DNA of 64,000 nucleotides. Origin: Sphingomonas abietis. Lineage in GTDB: Bacteria; Pseudomonadota; Alphaproteobacteria; Sphingomonadales; Sphingomonadaceae. The notes below the pieces were generated by a model. The model had not been told where the DNA came from, ran no database searches, and worked only from the letters and a program-made list of their open reading frames with translations. The translations under genes and the position numbers were made by a program. The stretch lies in the NCBI RefSeq assembly GCF_027625475.1, contig NZ_CP115174.1, positions 2,081,001 through 2,145,000 on the forward strand. The letters run 5' to 3'. Positions 45,875-55,104 of the stretch are shown here, piece by piece (within the stretch, counting starts at the first letter, position 1; each line of letters begins with the position of its first letter).

Positions 45875-47050
45875 ATGCGTGCACTGTGCTGGCACGGTAA
45901 GGGCGACGTTCGCGTAGACACCGTCGCTGATCCCGAAATCAAACATCCGCGCGATGCGATCATCAAGGTGACCGCTTGCGCGATCTGTGGGTCCGATCTC
46001 CATCTGCTCGATGGCTATCAGCCAACGATGGAAGCCGGTGACATTCTCGGCCATGAAAATATGGGCGAGGTCGTGGCGCTCGGTTCCGAGGTCACCAACC
46101 TTAGGATCGGCGACCGTGTCGTCGTCCCCTTTACGATCAGCTGCGGTGAATGCTGGTTCTGCCAGAAGGGTCTGTTTGCAGCGTGTGAGCGCACCAACCC
46201 CAATGCCGAAATGGCGGTCAAGGCGATGGGTCACTCGCCTGCGGGATTGTTCGGCTTCAGCCATATGCTGGGTGGCTATTGCGGCGGGCAGGCCGAGTAT
46301 CTGCGCGTGCCCATGGCCGATATCGGGCCCATCAAGGTGCCGGACAATGTCACCGACGAGCAGGCGCTGTTCCTGTCGGATATCTTCCCAACCGGATACA
46401 TGGCCGCCGAGAACGCACAGATCGAGCCGGGCGATACCGTCGCAGTCTGGGGTTGCGGGCCGGTCGGGCAATTCGCGATCCGTTCGGCCCTGATGCTCGG
46501 CGCTGGTCGGGTGATCGCGATCGACGAGGTGCCCGAGCGGCTCGCTATGGCGGTTGCTGGCGGTGCCGAGACGATCAACTTCGCCGAGACCGATGTCTAT
46601 GACGAGCTTCAGGCCCGCACCAAGGGGCGCGGCCCGGACAGCGGCATAGATGCCGTCGGCTGCGAGGCCGCAGGCCATGGCGGCGCAGACGCCGTGCTCG
46701 ACAAGATCAAGGCTGCAACCATGCTTGCGACCGATCGCGTCCATGTGCTCCGCCAAGCGATCATGAGCTGCCGGATGGGTGGCACCGTCTCCGTCCCCGG
46801 CGTCTATGTCGGCATGGGCGACAAGATCCCGCTCGGCGCGATGATGAACAAGGGGCTGACGATCAAAACCGGCCAGACTCACGTCCAGGCCTACACCAAG
46901 CCGTTGCTCGCCCGCATCGAGGCCGGCGACATCGACCCCAGCTTCGTCGTGACCCACCCCGCAAGCCTCGAAGACGCGCCCGAGATGTATGCCAAGTTCC
47001 GCGACAAGGAGGACGGCGTGATCAAGGTCGTATTGCGGCCGGGGCTCTGA
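45875..47050 (+). CDS. Zinc-dependent alcohol dehydrogenase (formaldehyde dehydrogenase-like)
   Basis: The 391-aa medium-chain dehydrogenase has [13 protein letters not shown] and GHENMGEV for the catalytic Zn, a structural-Zn set [15 protein letters not shown], and the NAD motif [11 protein letters not shown]. Insertions such as [17 protein letters not shown] and EAAGHGG match the glutathione-independent formaldehyde dehydrogenase-like group frequent in stress clusters. The substrate is unproven. Confidence 0.9.
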   Translation: MRALCWHGKGDVRVDTVADPEIKHPRDAIIKVTACAICGSDLHLLDGYQPTMEAGDILGHENMGEVVALGSEVTNLRIGDRVVVPFTISCGECWFCQKGLFAACERTNPNAEMAVKAMGHSPAGLFGFSHMLGGYCGGQAEYLRVPMADIGPIKVPDNVTDEQALFLSDIFPTGYMAAENAQIEPGDTVAVWGCGPVGQFAIRSALMLGAGRVIAIDEVPERLAMAVAGGAETINFAETDVYDELQARTKGRGPDSGIDAVGCEAAGHGGADAVLDKIKAATMLATDRVHVLRQAIMSCRMGGTVSVPGVYVGMGDKIPLGAMMNKGLTIKTGQTHVQAYTKPLLARIEAGDIDPSFVVTHPASLEDAPEMYAKFRDKEDGVIKVVLRPGL

Positions 47051-47168
47051 CCATATCCTCCTCGGTGGCGGGTCCGCGGCTCGCTTAGGGCATTCTTCAG
47101 AGCCGTCTCAGCCGGTCTTTTCCTGATCAACCGGTGCGGTGGAAAACTCCAACAAGTAAGGAATTACT

Positions 47169-47672
47169 ATGTCAACGCCCGAAGACCTCAAGGAAATCTA
47201 CACGGACGAACTGAAGGATCTCTGGTCCGCCAATGACCAGATGGCACGCCTTCTCAAGAAGATCACAGCGAAGGCCAGCGATCCGGCACTAAAGGATATG
47301 CTGTCGAGCTCGCATGAGGGCATCATGAAGCATACCGACATCCTCAAGGAACTGATCGCCGGTCAGGATGAGAAGGTCTCCAAGGAGCATTGCAAGGGCA
47401 TGGAGGGTCTGGTCGCGGAAGCGACCAAGCATTTGCTCGAAGAGGGGCCCGCCAAGGGCCCGCTTCTCGATGTCCTGATCATCGCGCAGTATCAGCGCAT
47501 GACTCACTATGGCATAGCCGGCTTCGGTACGGCCGCTGCCTATGCGAAGGCTTTAGGGCTCAAGGACGACAACAAGAAGCTGCGTGAGGCTACCAAGGAA
47601 ATCTACGGTGGCGACGAATATATGACGAAGCTCGCCGAAACCGGCGTCAATCTGCACGCCGAAGCGGCGTGA
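47169..47672 (+). CDS. YciE/YciF-like ferritin-like DUF892 protein
   Basis: The 167-aa protein is a four-helix bundle with DELKDLWSANDQMARLLKKI, HTDILKEL, LLDVLIIAQYQRMTHYGIAGFGTAAAYA and GGDEYMTKLAE, the DUF892 pattern. The Glu and His residues could bind a di-iron or di-manganese site. The family is stress-induced, consistent with the Mn catalase and DUF4142 neighbours. Confidence 0.9.
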   Translation: MSTPEDLKEIYTDELKDLWSANDQMARLLKKITAKASDPALKDMLSSSHEGIMKHTDILKELIAGQDEKVSKEHCKGMEGLVAEATKHLLEEGPAKGPLLDVLIIAQYQRMTHYGIAGFGTAAAYAKALGLKDDNKKLREATKEIYGGDEYMTKLAETGVNLHAEAA

Positions 47673-47675
47673 TCC

Positions 47676-47707
47676 GATCGCCCATCGCCGCATGGCGATG
47701 GGCGATC
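47676..47707 (+). terminator. 14-bp perfect hairpin terminator after the ferritin-like gene
   Basis: GATCGCCCATCGCC and its exact complement are separated by GCAT and followed by CTTTAAAA. It excludes upstream start codons at 47692 and 47698 for the next gene. Confidence 0.75.
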
Positions 47708-47727
47708 CTTTAAAAGGCGATCTGCTG

Positions 47728-48399
47728 ATGGCGTACTCCGCGATCTTCTTCGACATCGACGGTACGCTCGTCGACAGCAACGATATGCATGTCCTCGCGT
47801 GGGAAGAAGCGTTTGCGAGCATCGACGTCCATTTTGAACGATCGGAAATCCATGGTCAGATCGGCAAGGGCGCCGACATGCTCATCCCGGCGCTTTTGCC
47901 AAATGCTAGCAAGGCCGAGCGTGAAGCGCTTGCCGACGCGCAGGGCGCGGCGTTCAAGTCGAGGTTTCTCGAAATGGTCGTGCCCTTCCCCGATGCCCAT
48001 GCGCTGTTGAAGCGGGCAGCGGAGGGCGGCCAGACCGTCGTTCTCGCTTCTTCCGCCTCACAGGGCCAGCTCGACCATTATCTCGATTTGCTCCACGCGC
48101 GCCGGCTTGTGAGCGCGACGACCAGCGCCGACGATGTCGGCAACACGAAGCCAGCGCCGGATATCTTTGCGATCGCATTGAAGAAGGTTGCGCCGCTCGG
48201 CCCGAGCGACGTCGTCGTCATTGGCGACACGCCCTACGACATAGAGGCGGCCGCGAAATGTGGCATCGCCGCGATTGGGCTGCGGTCCGGCAAGTTCACC
48301 GACGAGGTGCTAAACGGGGCTGGCGCGATCGCTCTCTATGACGACGCCGCAGCGCTTCTGAAGGACTATGATGCGTCGCCGCTCGGTGCTGCGCGGTAG
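47728..48399 (+). CDS. HAD-superfamily phosphatase (beta-phosphoglucomutase/phosphoglycolate phosphatase-like)
   Basis: From ATG 47728 the product is 223 aa: motif I FFDIDGTLVDSN, motif II LASSAS, a Lys in GNTKPAPD, and motif IV VVIGDTPYDIEAA. The cap is helical, as in C1 subclass phosphatases. It probably acts on a small phosphorylated metabolite. Confidence 0.9.
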   Translation: MAYSAIFFDIDGTLVDSNDMHVLAWEEAFASIDVHFERSEIHGQIGKGADMLIPALLPNASKAEREALADAQGAAFKSRFLEMVVPFPDAHALLKRAAEGGQTVVLASSASQGQLDHYLDLLHARRLVSATTSADDVGNTKPAPDIFAIALKKVAPLGPSDVVVIGDTPYDIEAAAKCGIAAIGLRSGKFTDEVLNGAGAIALYDDAAALLKDYDASPLGAAR

Positions 48400-48448
48400 G
48401 CGACCCCGGCTTGCGAATGGCGCTGTCGGCTCCTCCGACACGGCATCA

Positions 48449-49294
48449 TCACTGCGTCACGTGGACTACGACATCCATGGAGAGCGCATCGTCCGGCGTC
48501 CCGAGATAGCCACCCGTTACGGGCATGATGCGCTGGTTGCTTTCACCCACCGCAACGGCGATCAGATTTGCGGCCACCATGCGGCGGTGGGTGGGGTCGA
48601 AGGCAATCCATCCTGCGCCCGGGAGGAAGATTTCAGCCCAGGCGTGGGTCGACCCGCCGTCCGGTGAGATCGGATCGGGGTCGAACAGATATCCCGATAC
48701 CGCTCGTGCTCCAAAGCCAAGATGGCGGGCGGCGGCAATGAAAAGCGCCGCGATGTCGCGGCATGAACCGCTCGCGATCTCGAGAGTTTGCTCAGGTGAT
48801 TGGGTGCCTTCTTCGTCCCGGACCCGGTAGGCGACCGCGCCCAGGACCCCTGCATTGAGATCCTTAAGCAGGGACAGGGTGTCGGTCGGTACCCCGGCGA
48901 CGAAGGCGTCTGCCCACTGACAGACCCGAGGGGCGATCGCGTCTGCCGACGAAAGCGCGCCCAGATCTCGCAGGTCGGCCGCGGCGTAGGAAAAAGGGTA
49001 GCTATGTGCAGCGGGGTCAATGAGCAGAACCGGCCAAGCCGGTGCACATTGCTCGACCTCGGCTTGCCCTACAATCTGGAGATTGTCGGTGGGCCGATCG
49101 AAGTTCGCGGTGGCAATGACGTTCCCGGAGACATCCTGCGACCAGTGAAAGGTTGCCGTCGGCGTGCAGCACAGGCTTGATGTGAGCAGGGTCAGGTCGT
49201 GACCACTACGCGGCGTCATCATCAACCGGTGCGCCATCAGTGTCACCGGCTGCCGAAACTGATAGCGTGTCTCGTGCCTGATCAGGAGCTTCAT
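48449..49294 (-). CDS. Transglutaminase-like cysteine protease family protein
   Basis: The 281-aa protein has an N-terminal beta domain (RHETRYQFRQPVTLMAHRLMMTPR) and a transglutaminase core with Cys in GSCRDIAALF, His in GSTHAWAEI and Asp in WIAFDPTHRR. This is the layout of bacterial BTLCP/SscA-type proteins that often occur with stress genes. No signal peptide is seen. Confidence 0.9.
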   Translation of the reverse strand: MKLLIRHETRYQFRQPVTLMAHRLMMTPRSGHDLTLLTSSLCCTPTATFHWSQDVSGNVIATANFDRPTDNLQIVGQAEVEQCAPAWPVLLIDPAAHSYPFSYAAADLRDLGALSSADAIAPRVCQWADAFVAGVPTDTLSLLKDLNAGVLGAVAYRVRDEEGTQSPEQTLEIASGSCRDIAALFIAAARHLGFGARAVSGYLFDPDPISPDGGSTHAWAEIFLPGAGWIAFDPTHRRMVAANLIAVAVGESNQRIMPVTGGYLGTPDDALSMDVVVHVTQ

Positions 49295-49445
49295 GCAAAA
49301 GGTCCTTCGCGCAATGCTCTCACAAGCGTCGGCAGATCAAAGCTGATCGTCTATCTCGGTTCTCATGCAACGAGGTCGACCACCACACCGGTGAGCGACG
49401 CGTCGGTGCGGCACCTGCACCGCCCAAGACTGTGCCTTCACACAT

Positions 49446-49967
49446 TCACGCGACACCGAGCGAAGCGTTACTGAAACGCCGAACGACCTCTTGGGCGACC
49501 CGCTTCGGTCGCCTGGTTGCTGTATCGATGCTGCACCAGACCGACCTGATCTCGGCGACAATCTGATCACCGCGGCGAATGACCGTGTCGAACATTGCCT
49601 TCGCACCCTGGAAGCCGGTCGCGGCAACGGTCGCGGACAGGGCATCCCCAAGGAATGCCGGGCGACGATAGGTGATCTCATGCTTGATCGCGACCCAGAT
49701 TGTCGTTGCCAATTCAACATCCGATGCGAGACCCGCCCAATGCTTGACGACGACATCCTGTACCCAGCTTAGGTACACCGCGTTGTTGACGTGGCCCATA
49801 TGATCGATGTCGGCCTCGATCGCACGAAGATCGAACTCGTTGCACGGGCGGCGGCCAGTTCCGGTATCGGGTGGTACGACGCGAAGGTCCGCTTGGGCGG
49901 TCTGCATGGGAGACGCGGGAGCGACGGCACTTGAGCTTGCGGACGGCATTGACTGGGTTCCTGACAT
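49446..49967 (-). CDS. Hotdog-fold acyl-CoA thioesterase
   Basis: The product contains DHMGHVNNAVYLSWVQDVVVKHW with the catalytic Asp region of 4-hydroxybenzoyl-CoA thioesterases, then KHEITYRRPAFLGDAL and ending VAQEVVRRF. An N-terminal stretch of Ser/Ala/Pro before it is unusual and the start is uncertain (ATG 49967 or 49907; no strong ribosome site). The substrate is unknown. Confidence 0.75.
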   Translation of the reverse strand: MSGTQSMPSASSSAVAPASPMQTAQADLRVVPPDTGTGRRPCNEFDLRAIEADIDHMGHVNNAVYLSWVQDVVVKHWAGLASDVELATTIWVAIKHEITYRRPAFLGDALSATVAATGFQGAKAMFDTVIRRGDQIVAEIRSVWCSIDTATRRPKRVAQEVVRRFSNASLGVA

Positions 49968-50279
49968 GCCGGCTGGCACAATTATGGTGCGGACATCGGA
50001 TGCCGTAGCTGACGCCAGCCGGCGACTTTCTAGCCTATCCAGCAAAGCACCGATTATATTAAATCAAGTTCGGTCTGCATCAGTGACGCGTGGATCTCCG
50101 TCCGTCGCACCTGGATGACGGAACTATATGGCCCGGCGCACAAGGGCATGAGACATTTCCGCCGATGCCAAAGTCAAAACTATCCAAATAGCCTTTTTAC
50201 CGAATAGTCGGTACGTCTCCCGGGCATTCAGTGTCATCCGGTCACTAGCCGGTAATCCGGACAGCTATTGATATCCGCC
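49968..50279. other. Intergenic region, nothing recognised
   Basis: Low-GC stretch upstream of the thioesterase; probably holds its promoter. No convincing frame or repeat beyond short CCGG-centred dyads near 50240. Confidence 0.45.
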
Positions 50280-50456
50280 TTACTTACGCTCTTCGGCCGC
50301 ATCCTTCTGCGCCTTGAGGTTAGCGTCCTCTTCATCCGCCTTGGCTGTGTCTGGATCTTCCTCAAGGGTGTTCGGCGAGCCATTGTCCCGGTCCTTCGGC
50401 AGCTCATCCACGTCGCTTTCGAAGCCGGGTTCTTCGCCCTGGGGTGTTGTAGCCAT
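50280..50456 (-). CDS. Small acidic disordered protein
   Basis: ATG 50456 follows AGGAG at good spacing and gives 58 aa, very rich in Asp, Glu, Lys and Pro (TPQGEEPGFESDVDELPKDR). It has no hydrophobic core. It resembles the small hydrophilic protein at 38784 in style. Confidence 0.65.
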   Translation of the reverse strand: MATTPQGEEPGFESDVDELPKDRDNGSPNTLEEDPDTAKADEEDANLKAQKDAAEERK

Positions 50457-50580
50457 GATATATCTCCTCGTTCCCATCAACGATCGGCCACTGAATTCGG
50501 TGCGTGCCGGGAACGTCGCGTTCTTCAAGATCCTGCATTTTCAGTCTCTCAGTTTTTTCAGTGCATCCAGAGAGGTGCGG

Positions 50581-50775
50581 TTAGCTTCCGCTCGACCATT
50601 CATATGAGATCGAGCCACCGAGCTGCCGCTTCACGCGGCGCTCGATAAGCGTGGTTCCGGATCCATGCGCCCCACGACCCGCGCCACAGTGGCGCCCACT
50701 ACGCTCCATCCATATCAAGAGGATCTCGCCGTTATCGGAGGTGCTTGAAATGTCGAGCGTACCTGCCTTGCCAGA
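50581..50775 (-). pseudogene. C-terminal remnant of an HWE-type histidine kinase
   Basis: On the minus strand ILLIWMERSG...GSGTTLIERRVKRQLGGSISYEWS matches the last part of HWE/HisKA_2 kinases (W.E.GGP, GFG..LIER...L.G). The rest of the kinase is absent; the upstream sequence on this strand is the shadow of the PAS-LuxR gene. Confidence 0.6.
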
Positions 50776-50817
50776 TAGTGATCCATATTCTCGGATGCTG
50801 CGGCAATTACTCCGTCC

Positions 50818-52341
50818 GTGCGTTTGCTGATGTGCGGCATGCGAGGATGGCTGGTGGCGAAATCGGAACAAGACAAGAGACAACCCGATCGCTCGCAGCT
50901 GCATGCGATCATCGGACAGCTGTCCGACGGGGTGACGTTGGTCGAACCGGACGGGAGCATAAGTTGGGCGAACGAAGCTGCGCTCGCGATGCACGGCGTT
51001 CGCACGCTTGACGAACTTGGTCGGACTGTCGCCGCGTATCGCAAGCATTTTGACCTCGCCTATCATGGTGGCCGAACCGTTCCTGCCGACGCCTATCCCA
51101 TTGCCCGCTTGTGCCGGGGCGAAGCATTTCAGGATGTCGTCGTCGACGTCTGCAGGGCGGGGCGCTCCGAACCGGACTGGATCCATCGCAACCGCGGCAT
51201 TATCGTTCCTCATGGAGCCGACGAGGCCGACTGCCTCGTGCTGATCATCACCAACGCGACCGAGGCGTTCGAGGCGGAAGAGCGCTTCGAAAGCATGTTC
51301 AACGCCAATCCTGCCCCGGCCTTGATCGCGCGGCTGGATGATTATCGCTTCGTTCGTGTCAACGAAGGCTTCCTCGAACTTTCGGGATGGAGCCGCGACG
51401 ACATCGTCGGTCACACCATCTATGATGTCGATATCCTGGGTGCGGCGGAATCGAAGGACCTGGCGAAGGCGCTGCTCAAGAAGGGCCATACCATCCCGCA
51501 AATGGAGGCGGAACTGCCGACGCCCGGCGGCGGCACCAAGCTCGTGCTGTTGGCAGGACATCCGGCCGAGATGAATAACGAGCCCTGCATGATCTTCACC
51601 TTCGCCGATCTCGAGCCGCGTCGAAGGGCCGAAATGGCGCTGCGTCAGAGCGAAGAGCGGTTCGCCACCACATTTCGCTTCGCGCCGGTGCCGATGATGC
51701 TGACGAGCCTCGATGGCCACCGCATCCTCAACGTCAATCATGCCTTCCTCGAGATCAGCGGGTGGGGCTATGAGGCGGTGGTGGGCCGAAAGCCGTCGGA
51801 CATTGAGCTTTGGGAGACGGCGGCGACCCGCCGCGAGATCGAACAGAAGATCACCGAGAGCGGCTCGTTCCGCGGCTACGAACTTCAGCTGAAAACGAAG
51901 GACGAGACGCTCGTCACTTGCCTCGTCTCGGCCGAAACCGTGATGATCAACGGCCAATATTGCATCCTCGGCGCGTTCCAGGACATCAGCGATCGCAAGC
52001 GCACCGAGATGGATCTGATCGCCGCTATCGAGGGAGCCATGCAGGATTCCACCTGGCTCAGTCGGAAGATCATGGATCGTCTGGCGGCGCTCCGCGCGCC
52101 GGCGGAGCCGTCGGTATCATCGGGCGTGGGAGTCGAGCTTACGCCACGCGAGCGCGACGTCTTGAGACTCATTACAAAAGGCAAAAGCGACGATGCGATC
52201 GCGGATGCGCTTGCGCTCAAGCGAAACACCGTGCGCAACCACGTCGCGAGGCTCTATGCCAAGATCGGAGCGCATAACCGGGGCGAAGCGATCATCTGGG
52301 CGCGCGATCGTGGCCATCATCTCGGCAGGCACGACCAATAA
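50818..52341 (+). CDS. PAS sensor with LuxR-type DNA-binding domain
   Basis: The 507-aa protein has three PAS regions (from about residues 25, 160 and 285; e.g. NPAPALIARLDDYRFVRVNEGFLELSGWSRDDIVG) and a C-terminal LuxR helix-turn-helix (LTPRERDVLRLITKGKSDDAIADALALKRNTVRNHVARLYAKI). No transmembrane segment or kinase domain is present, so it is a one-component cytoplasmic regulator. The first start codon at 50818 is uncertain; ATG 50833 is also possible. The signal is unknown. Confidence 0.88.
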   Translation: MRLLMCGMRGWLVAKSEQDKRQPDRSQLHAIIGQLSDGVTLVEPDGSISWANEAALAMHGVRTLDELGRTVAAYRKHFDLAYHGGRTVPADAYPIARLCRGEAFQDVVVDVCRAGRSEPDWIHRNRGIIVPHGADEADCLVLIITNATEAFEAEERFESMFNANPAPALIARLDDYRFVRVNEGFLELSGWSRDDIVGHTIYDVDILGAAESKDLAKALLKKGHTIPQMEAELPTPGGGTKLVLLAGHPAEMNNEPCMIFTFADLEPRRRAEMALRQSEERFATTFRFAPVPMMLTSLDGHRILNVNHAFLEISGWGYEAVVGRKPSDIELWETAATRREIEQKITESGSFRGYELQLKTKDETLVTCLVSAETVMINGQYCILGAFQDISDRKRTEMDLIAAIEGAMQDSTWLSRKIMDRLAALRAPAEPSVSSGVGVELTPRERDVLRLITKGKSDDAIADALALKRNTVRNHVARLYAKIGAHNRGEAIIWARDRGHHLGRHDQ

Positions 52342-52461
52342 AAGCGACCATCAGGTGCGCAGGCACTAACACCTCAGGTGCCTGTGCATCTTTGGGGGCT
52401 TCGAGAGACACACTAGATTCTTCATCGGCGGAGTGGTCCGTCCATTGCGTGGGAGATCAAC

Positions 52462-52719
52462 ATGTCCATCATCGCCTGGATCATTCTCGGTCTGATCGCC
52501 GGATTCATCGGTAGCAAGATCGTCAACCGCACCGGTGAGGGCGTGTTGCTCGACATCGTGCTGGGCGTCGTCGGCGCCGTCGTCGGCGGCTTCCTGTTCA
52601 ACCAGTTCGGCGCGGCGGGCGTGTCGGGTCTCAACCTCTACAGCCTGCTCGTAGCCGTCGTCGGCGCCGTGGTCGTGCTGGTCATCTATCATCTCGTCAT
52701 CCGCGGCACGGCGCGCTGA
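52462..52719 (+). CDS. GlsB/YeaQ/YmgE-family membrane protein
   Basis: The 85-aa protein has three hydrophobic helices with the family start IIAWIILGLIAGFIGSKIV and GEGVLLDIVLGVVGAVVGGFLFN. Related proteins (transglycosylase-associated) are small stress-induced inner membrane proteins. It lies 50 bases before the stress protein at 52770. Confidence 0.93.
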   Translation: MSIIAWIILGLIAGFIGSKIVNRTGEGVLLDIVLGVVGAVVGGFLFNQFGAAGVSGLNLYSLLVAVVGAVVVLVIYHLVIRGTAR

Positions 52720-52769
52720 GCGCGACGGGTCCGGAATTAGCGTTCAACGACACACTTCAGGAGAGCGAC

Positions 52770-53378
52770 ATGACAAAGACCCTTACAGGCTTGTTCGACC
52801 AATATGACGACGCGCGCCGCGCCGTCCAGGATCTTGAGGCGAGCGGCGTTCCCCACCGCGACATCAGCATCGTCGCGAATAATGCGCGCGGCGCCCACAA
52901 GGCAGATGCGGTCGCATCCGAGGCGGGCGAGGACGCCGGCAAGGGCGCTGGCATCGGAGCGGCTGTTGGCGGCGTCGGTGGCCTGCTTGCCGGACTTGGA
53001 CTGCTCGCTATTCCGGGCCTGGGCCCGGTCGTTGCAGCCGGTTGGCTCGCAGCGACGGCGGTGGGTGCTGTTGGCGGTGCCGCGATCGGCGGGGCCGCCG
53101 GTGGCCTCATCGGCGCGCTCACTCATGCCGGTGTTCCCGAGGAGGACGCACATGTCTACGCCGAAGGTGTGCGACGTGGCGGCAGTCTCGTCACGGCGAA
53201 GGTCGAGGAGGACCTCGTTCCGACGGCGCGCAGGATCCTGAACGACGATCGCAGCGTCGATCTGACGTCCCGGCGTGCTGCGTATCGCAACGAGGGCTGG
53301 AACGGCTTCGACGCCGCCGCACCGGAATATTCGGCCGACGAGATCGAAGCCGAGCAGGAGCGGTATCGCCGCCTCTGA
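52770..53378 (+). CDS. Glycine-zipper general stress protein, copy 2
   Basis: The 202-aa protein parallels the one at 44517: TKTLTGLFDQYDDARRAVQDLEASGVPHRDISIVANN, the hydrophobic GLLAGLGLLAIPGLGPVVAAGWLAAT, and VYAEGVRRGGSLVTAKVEED. It has a good GGAG ribosome site. The small exported paralog follows directly. Confidence 0.85.
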   Translation: MTKTLTGLFDQYDDARRAVQDLEASGVPHRDISIVANNARGAHKADAVASEAGEDAGKGAGIGAAVGGVGGLLAGLGLLAIPGLGPVVAAGWLAATAVGAVGGAAIGGAAGGLIGALTHAGVPEEDAHVYAEGVRRGGSLVTAKVEEDLVPTARRILNDDRSVDLTSRRAAYRNEGWNGFDAAAPEYSADEIEAEQERYRRL

Positions 53379-53400
53379 ACCTCTTTCAAGGATGATGATC

Positions 53401-53715
53401 ATGAAGACGTTGATTTGTGCGTCCATTGCAGCGGCACTCACATTCGCTACCGGCGCATTTGCCCAGTCGCAGGCGGCCAGGTCCACATCGGCGATCAAGA
53501 CGGCGCATACCGTCAATGACGGGACCGCTGAGGCCGGCCACAACTCGTTCACCGAGAAGCAGGCCCGCGAGCACATCGCGAAGTCCGGCTATACGGCCGT
53601 ATCACCGCTGAAGAAGGGTGATGACGGCATCTGGCGCGGCACCGCGCACAAGGATGGCCGGACGGTCAACGTCGCACTCGACTTCAAGGGCAACGTGTCG
53701 ACGAGCGGCCAGTAA
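53401..53715 (+). CDS. Small exported protein, copy 2
   Basis: The 104-aa protein has a signal peptide (MKTLICASIAAALTFATGAFAQ) and a mature part related to the gene at 44191 (NSFTEKQAREHIAKSGYTAV, DGIWRGTAHKDGRTVNVALDFKGNV). It follows the stress protein by 22 bases. A hairpin terminator comes next. Confidence 0.82.
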   Translation: MKTLICASIAAALTFATGAFAQSQAARSTSAIKTAHTVNDGTAEAGHNSFTEKQAREHIAKSGYTAVSPLKKGDDGIWRGTAHKDGRTVNVALDFKGNVSTSGQ

Positions 53716-53724
53716 CCGACACGG

Positions 53725-53754
53725 TGGAGGCGCTTCGTTAAGGTTGCGCCTCCA
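53725..53754 (+). terminator. Hairpin after the small exported protein gene
   Basis: TGGAGGCGC and GCGCCTCCA form a perfect 9-bp stem with a 12-base loop, followed by TATCGTTTC. Confidence 0.65.
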
Positions 53755-53838
53755 TATCGTTTCAAGTCAGGCGCTTGCAGCGCGTCTGAGTGAAGCCAGC
53801 CGGCCGGGACAAAAAGCCGCAGGCTGAGGGAGGATCGT

Positions 53839-55104
53839 TTGAAAGTCGGAGCCCGCGTCAGATCGATCGCCCTGTTCGAACAGCTGGGGCCTGGTTTAGT
53901 CACCGGCGCCGCCGACGACGATCCGAGCGGAATTGCCACCTACTCTCAGGCCGGCGCCCAGTTCGGTTTTCACCTGCTCTGGACGATGGTGCTGACCTAT
54001 CCGCTGATGACCGCGATCCAGCTGGTCAGCGCACATATCGGACGGGTCACCGGGTGCGGCCTCGCCAAGAATATGGGCGAGATCCTGCCGCGCTGGTTCG
54101 TGACCGGGCTTGTCGCATTGTTGTTCGTCGCCAATACGATCAACATCGGTGCGGACATCGCGGCGATGGGCGATGCGGCCGAGCTCGTCGTGGGCACGGG
54201 CGGACATATCTTCACGATCCTGTTCGCCGTCGTATCGCTCCTTCTCCAGATGTTCATTCCGTATCGCCGCTATTCCAACCTGCTCAAATGGGTGACGCTC
54301 AGCCTGCTGGCCTATGTCGCCCTCCTGTTCATGGTGAAGCTGAACTGGGCTGCGGCGGCCAAGGGGCTGGTCTGGCCCGTAATTGATGGAAAGGATGCGC
54401 TGGTCACCGTCGTTGCCATCTTCGGCACCACCATCAGCCCTTATCTCTTCTTCTGGCAAAGCGCGCAGGAAGTTAAGGAAGTAGATCAGAATGATGCGGC
54501 CGAGCCCCTCGTTGACGCGCCCTGGCAAGCGCGCCGCGAGTTCCGGCGCATGCGGCTTGACACCTTCGCCGGCATGGCGGTCTCCAACCTCGTCGCGCTC
54601 GCGATCATGATCGGCACGGCAGCGACGCTAAATGCGTCCGGCCATAGCGGCATCCAGACTGCCGCTGATGCGGCCAAAGCCTTGCAGCCGGTCGCCGGCA
54701 AGTTCGCCTTCCTGCTGTTCGCGCTGGGCATCATCGGCACCGGTCTCCTCGCGGTACCCGTGCTGGCAGGCTCCGCCGCCTATGCGATCGGTGAGACCCG
54801 TGGTTGGAAATGCGGGCTCGAACACAAGCCCTGGGAAGCGGTCGGCTTCTATGTCGTCATCGGGCTTGCGACCCTGCTCGGCATAGCGATCGACTGGTCG
54901 CCGCTCGATCCGATCAAGGCGCTGTTCTACAGCGCGGTGATCAACGGTTTCGTCGCCGTGCCGATCATGGCGGCGATGATGCTGGTGGTCAGCCGTGGCT
55001 CGGCGATGGGCAAGTTCACCGCGAAGCCTCGTTTGCTGTTCTTCGGCTGGGCGGCAACGATCATCATGGCAGCAGCCGCGGTGGCGATGATCGTCGCACA
55101 GTGA
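53839..55104 (+). CDS. Nramp-related divalent metal transporter
   Basis: A TTG start at 53839 after GGGAGG gives 421 aa with about eleven membrane helices. The TM1 motif is DDDPSGIATYS, where classic Nramp proteins have DPGN. The TM6 region reads GTTISPYLFFWQSAQEVKE and lacks the usual metal-coordinating Met of MPHN. These changes are typical of the Nramp-related group (some transport Mg or Al), so the substrate may not be Mn or Fe. The last bases overlap the porin start (GTGA). Confidence 0.85.
   Translation: MKVGARVRSIALFEQLGPGLVTGAADDDPSGIATYSQAGAQFGFHLLWTMVLTYPLMTAIQLVSAHIGRVTGCGLAKNMGEILPRWFVTGLVALLFVANTINIGADIAAMGDAAELVVGTGGHIFTILFAVVSLLLQMFIPYRRYSNLLKWVTLSLLAYVALLFMVKLNWAAAAKGLVWPVIDGKDALVTVVAIFGTTISPYLFFWQSAQEVKEVDQNDAAEPLVDAPWQARREFRRMRLDTFAGMAVSNLVALAIMIGTAATLNASGHSGIQTAADAAKALQPVAGKFAFLLFALGIIGTGLLAVPVLAGSAAYAIGETRGWKCGLEHKPWEAVGFYVVIGLATLLGIAIDWSPLDPIKALFYSAVINGFVAVPIMAAMMLVVSRGSAMGKFTAKPRLLFFGWAATIIMAAAAVAMIVAQ

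Noticed and set aside
43035..53000. EcfG-type general stress promoters (GGAAC plus a GTT-type -10) upstream of the stress genes
   Set aside because: GGAAC-like words occur (e.g. near 42980), but no copy had a matching second element at proper spacing, so none is claimed.
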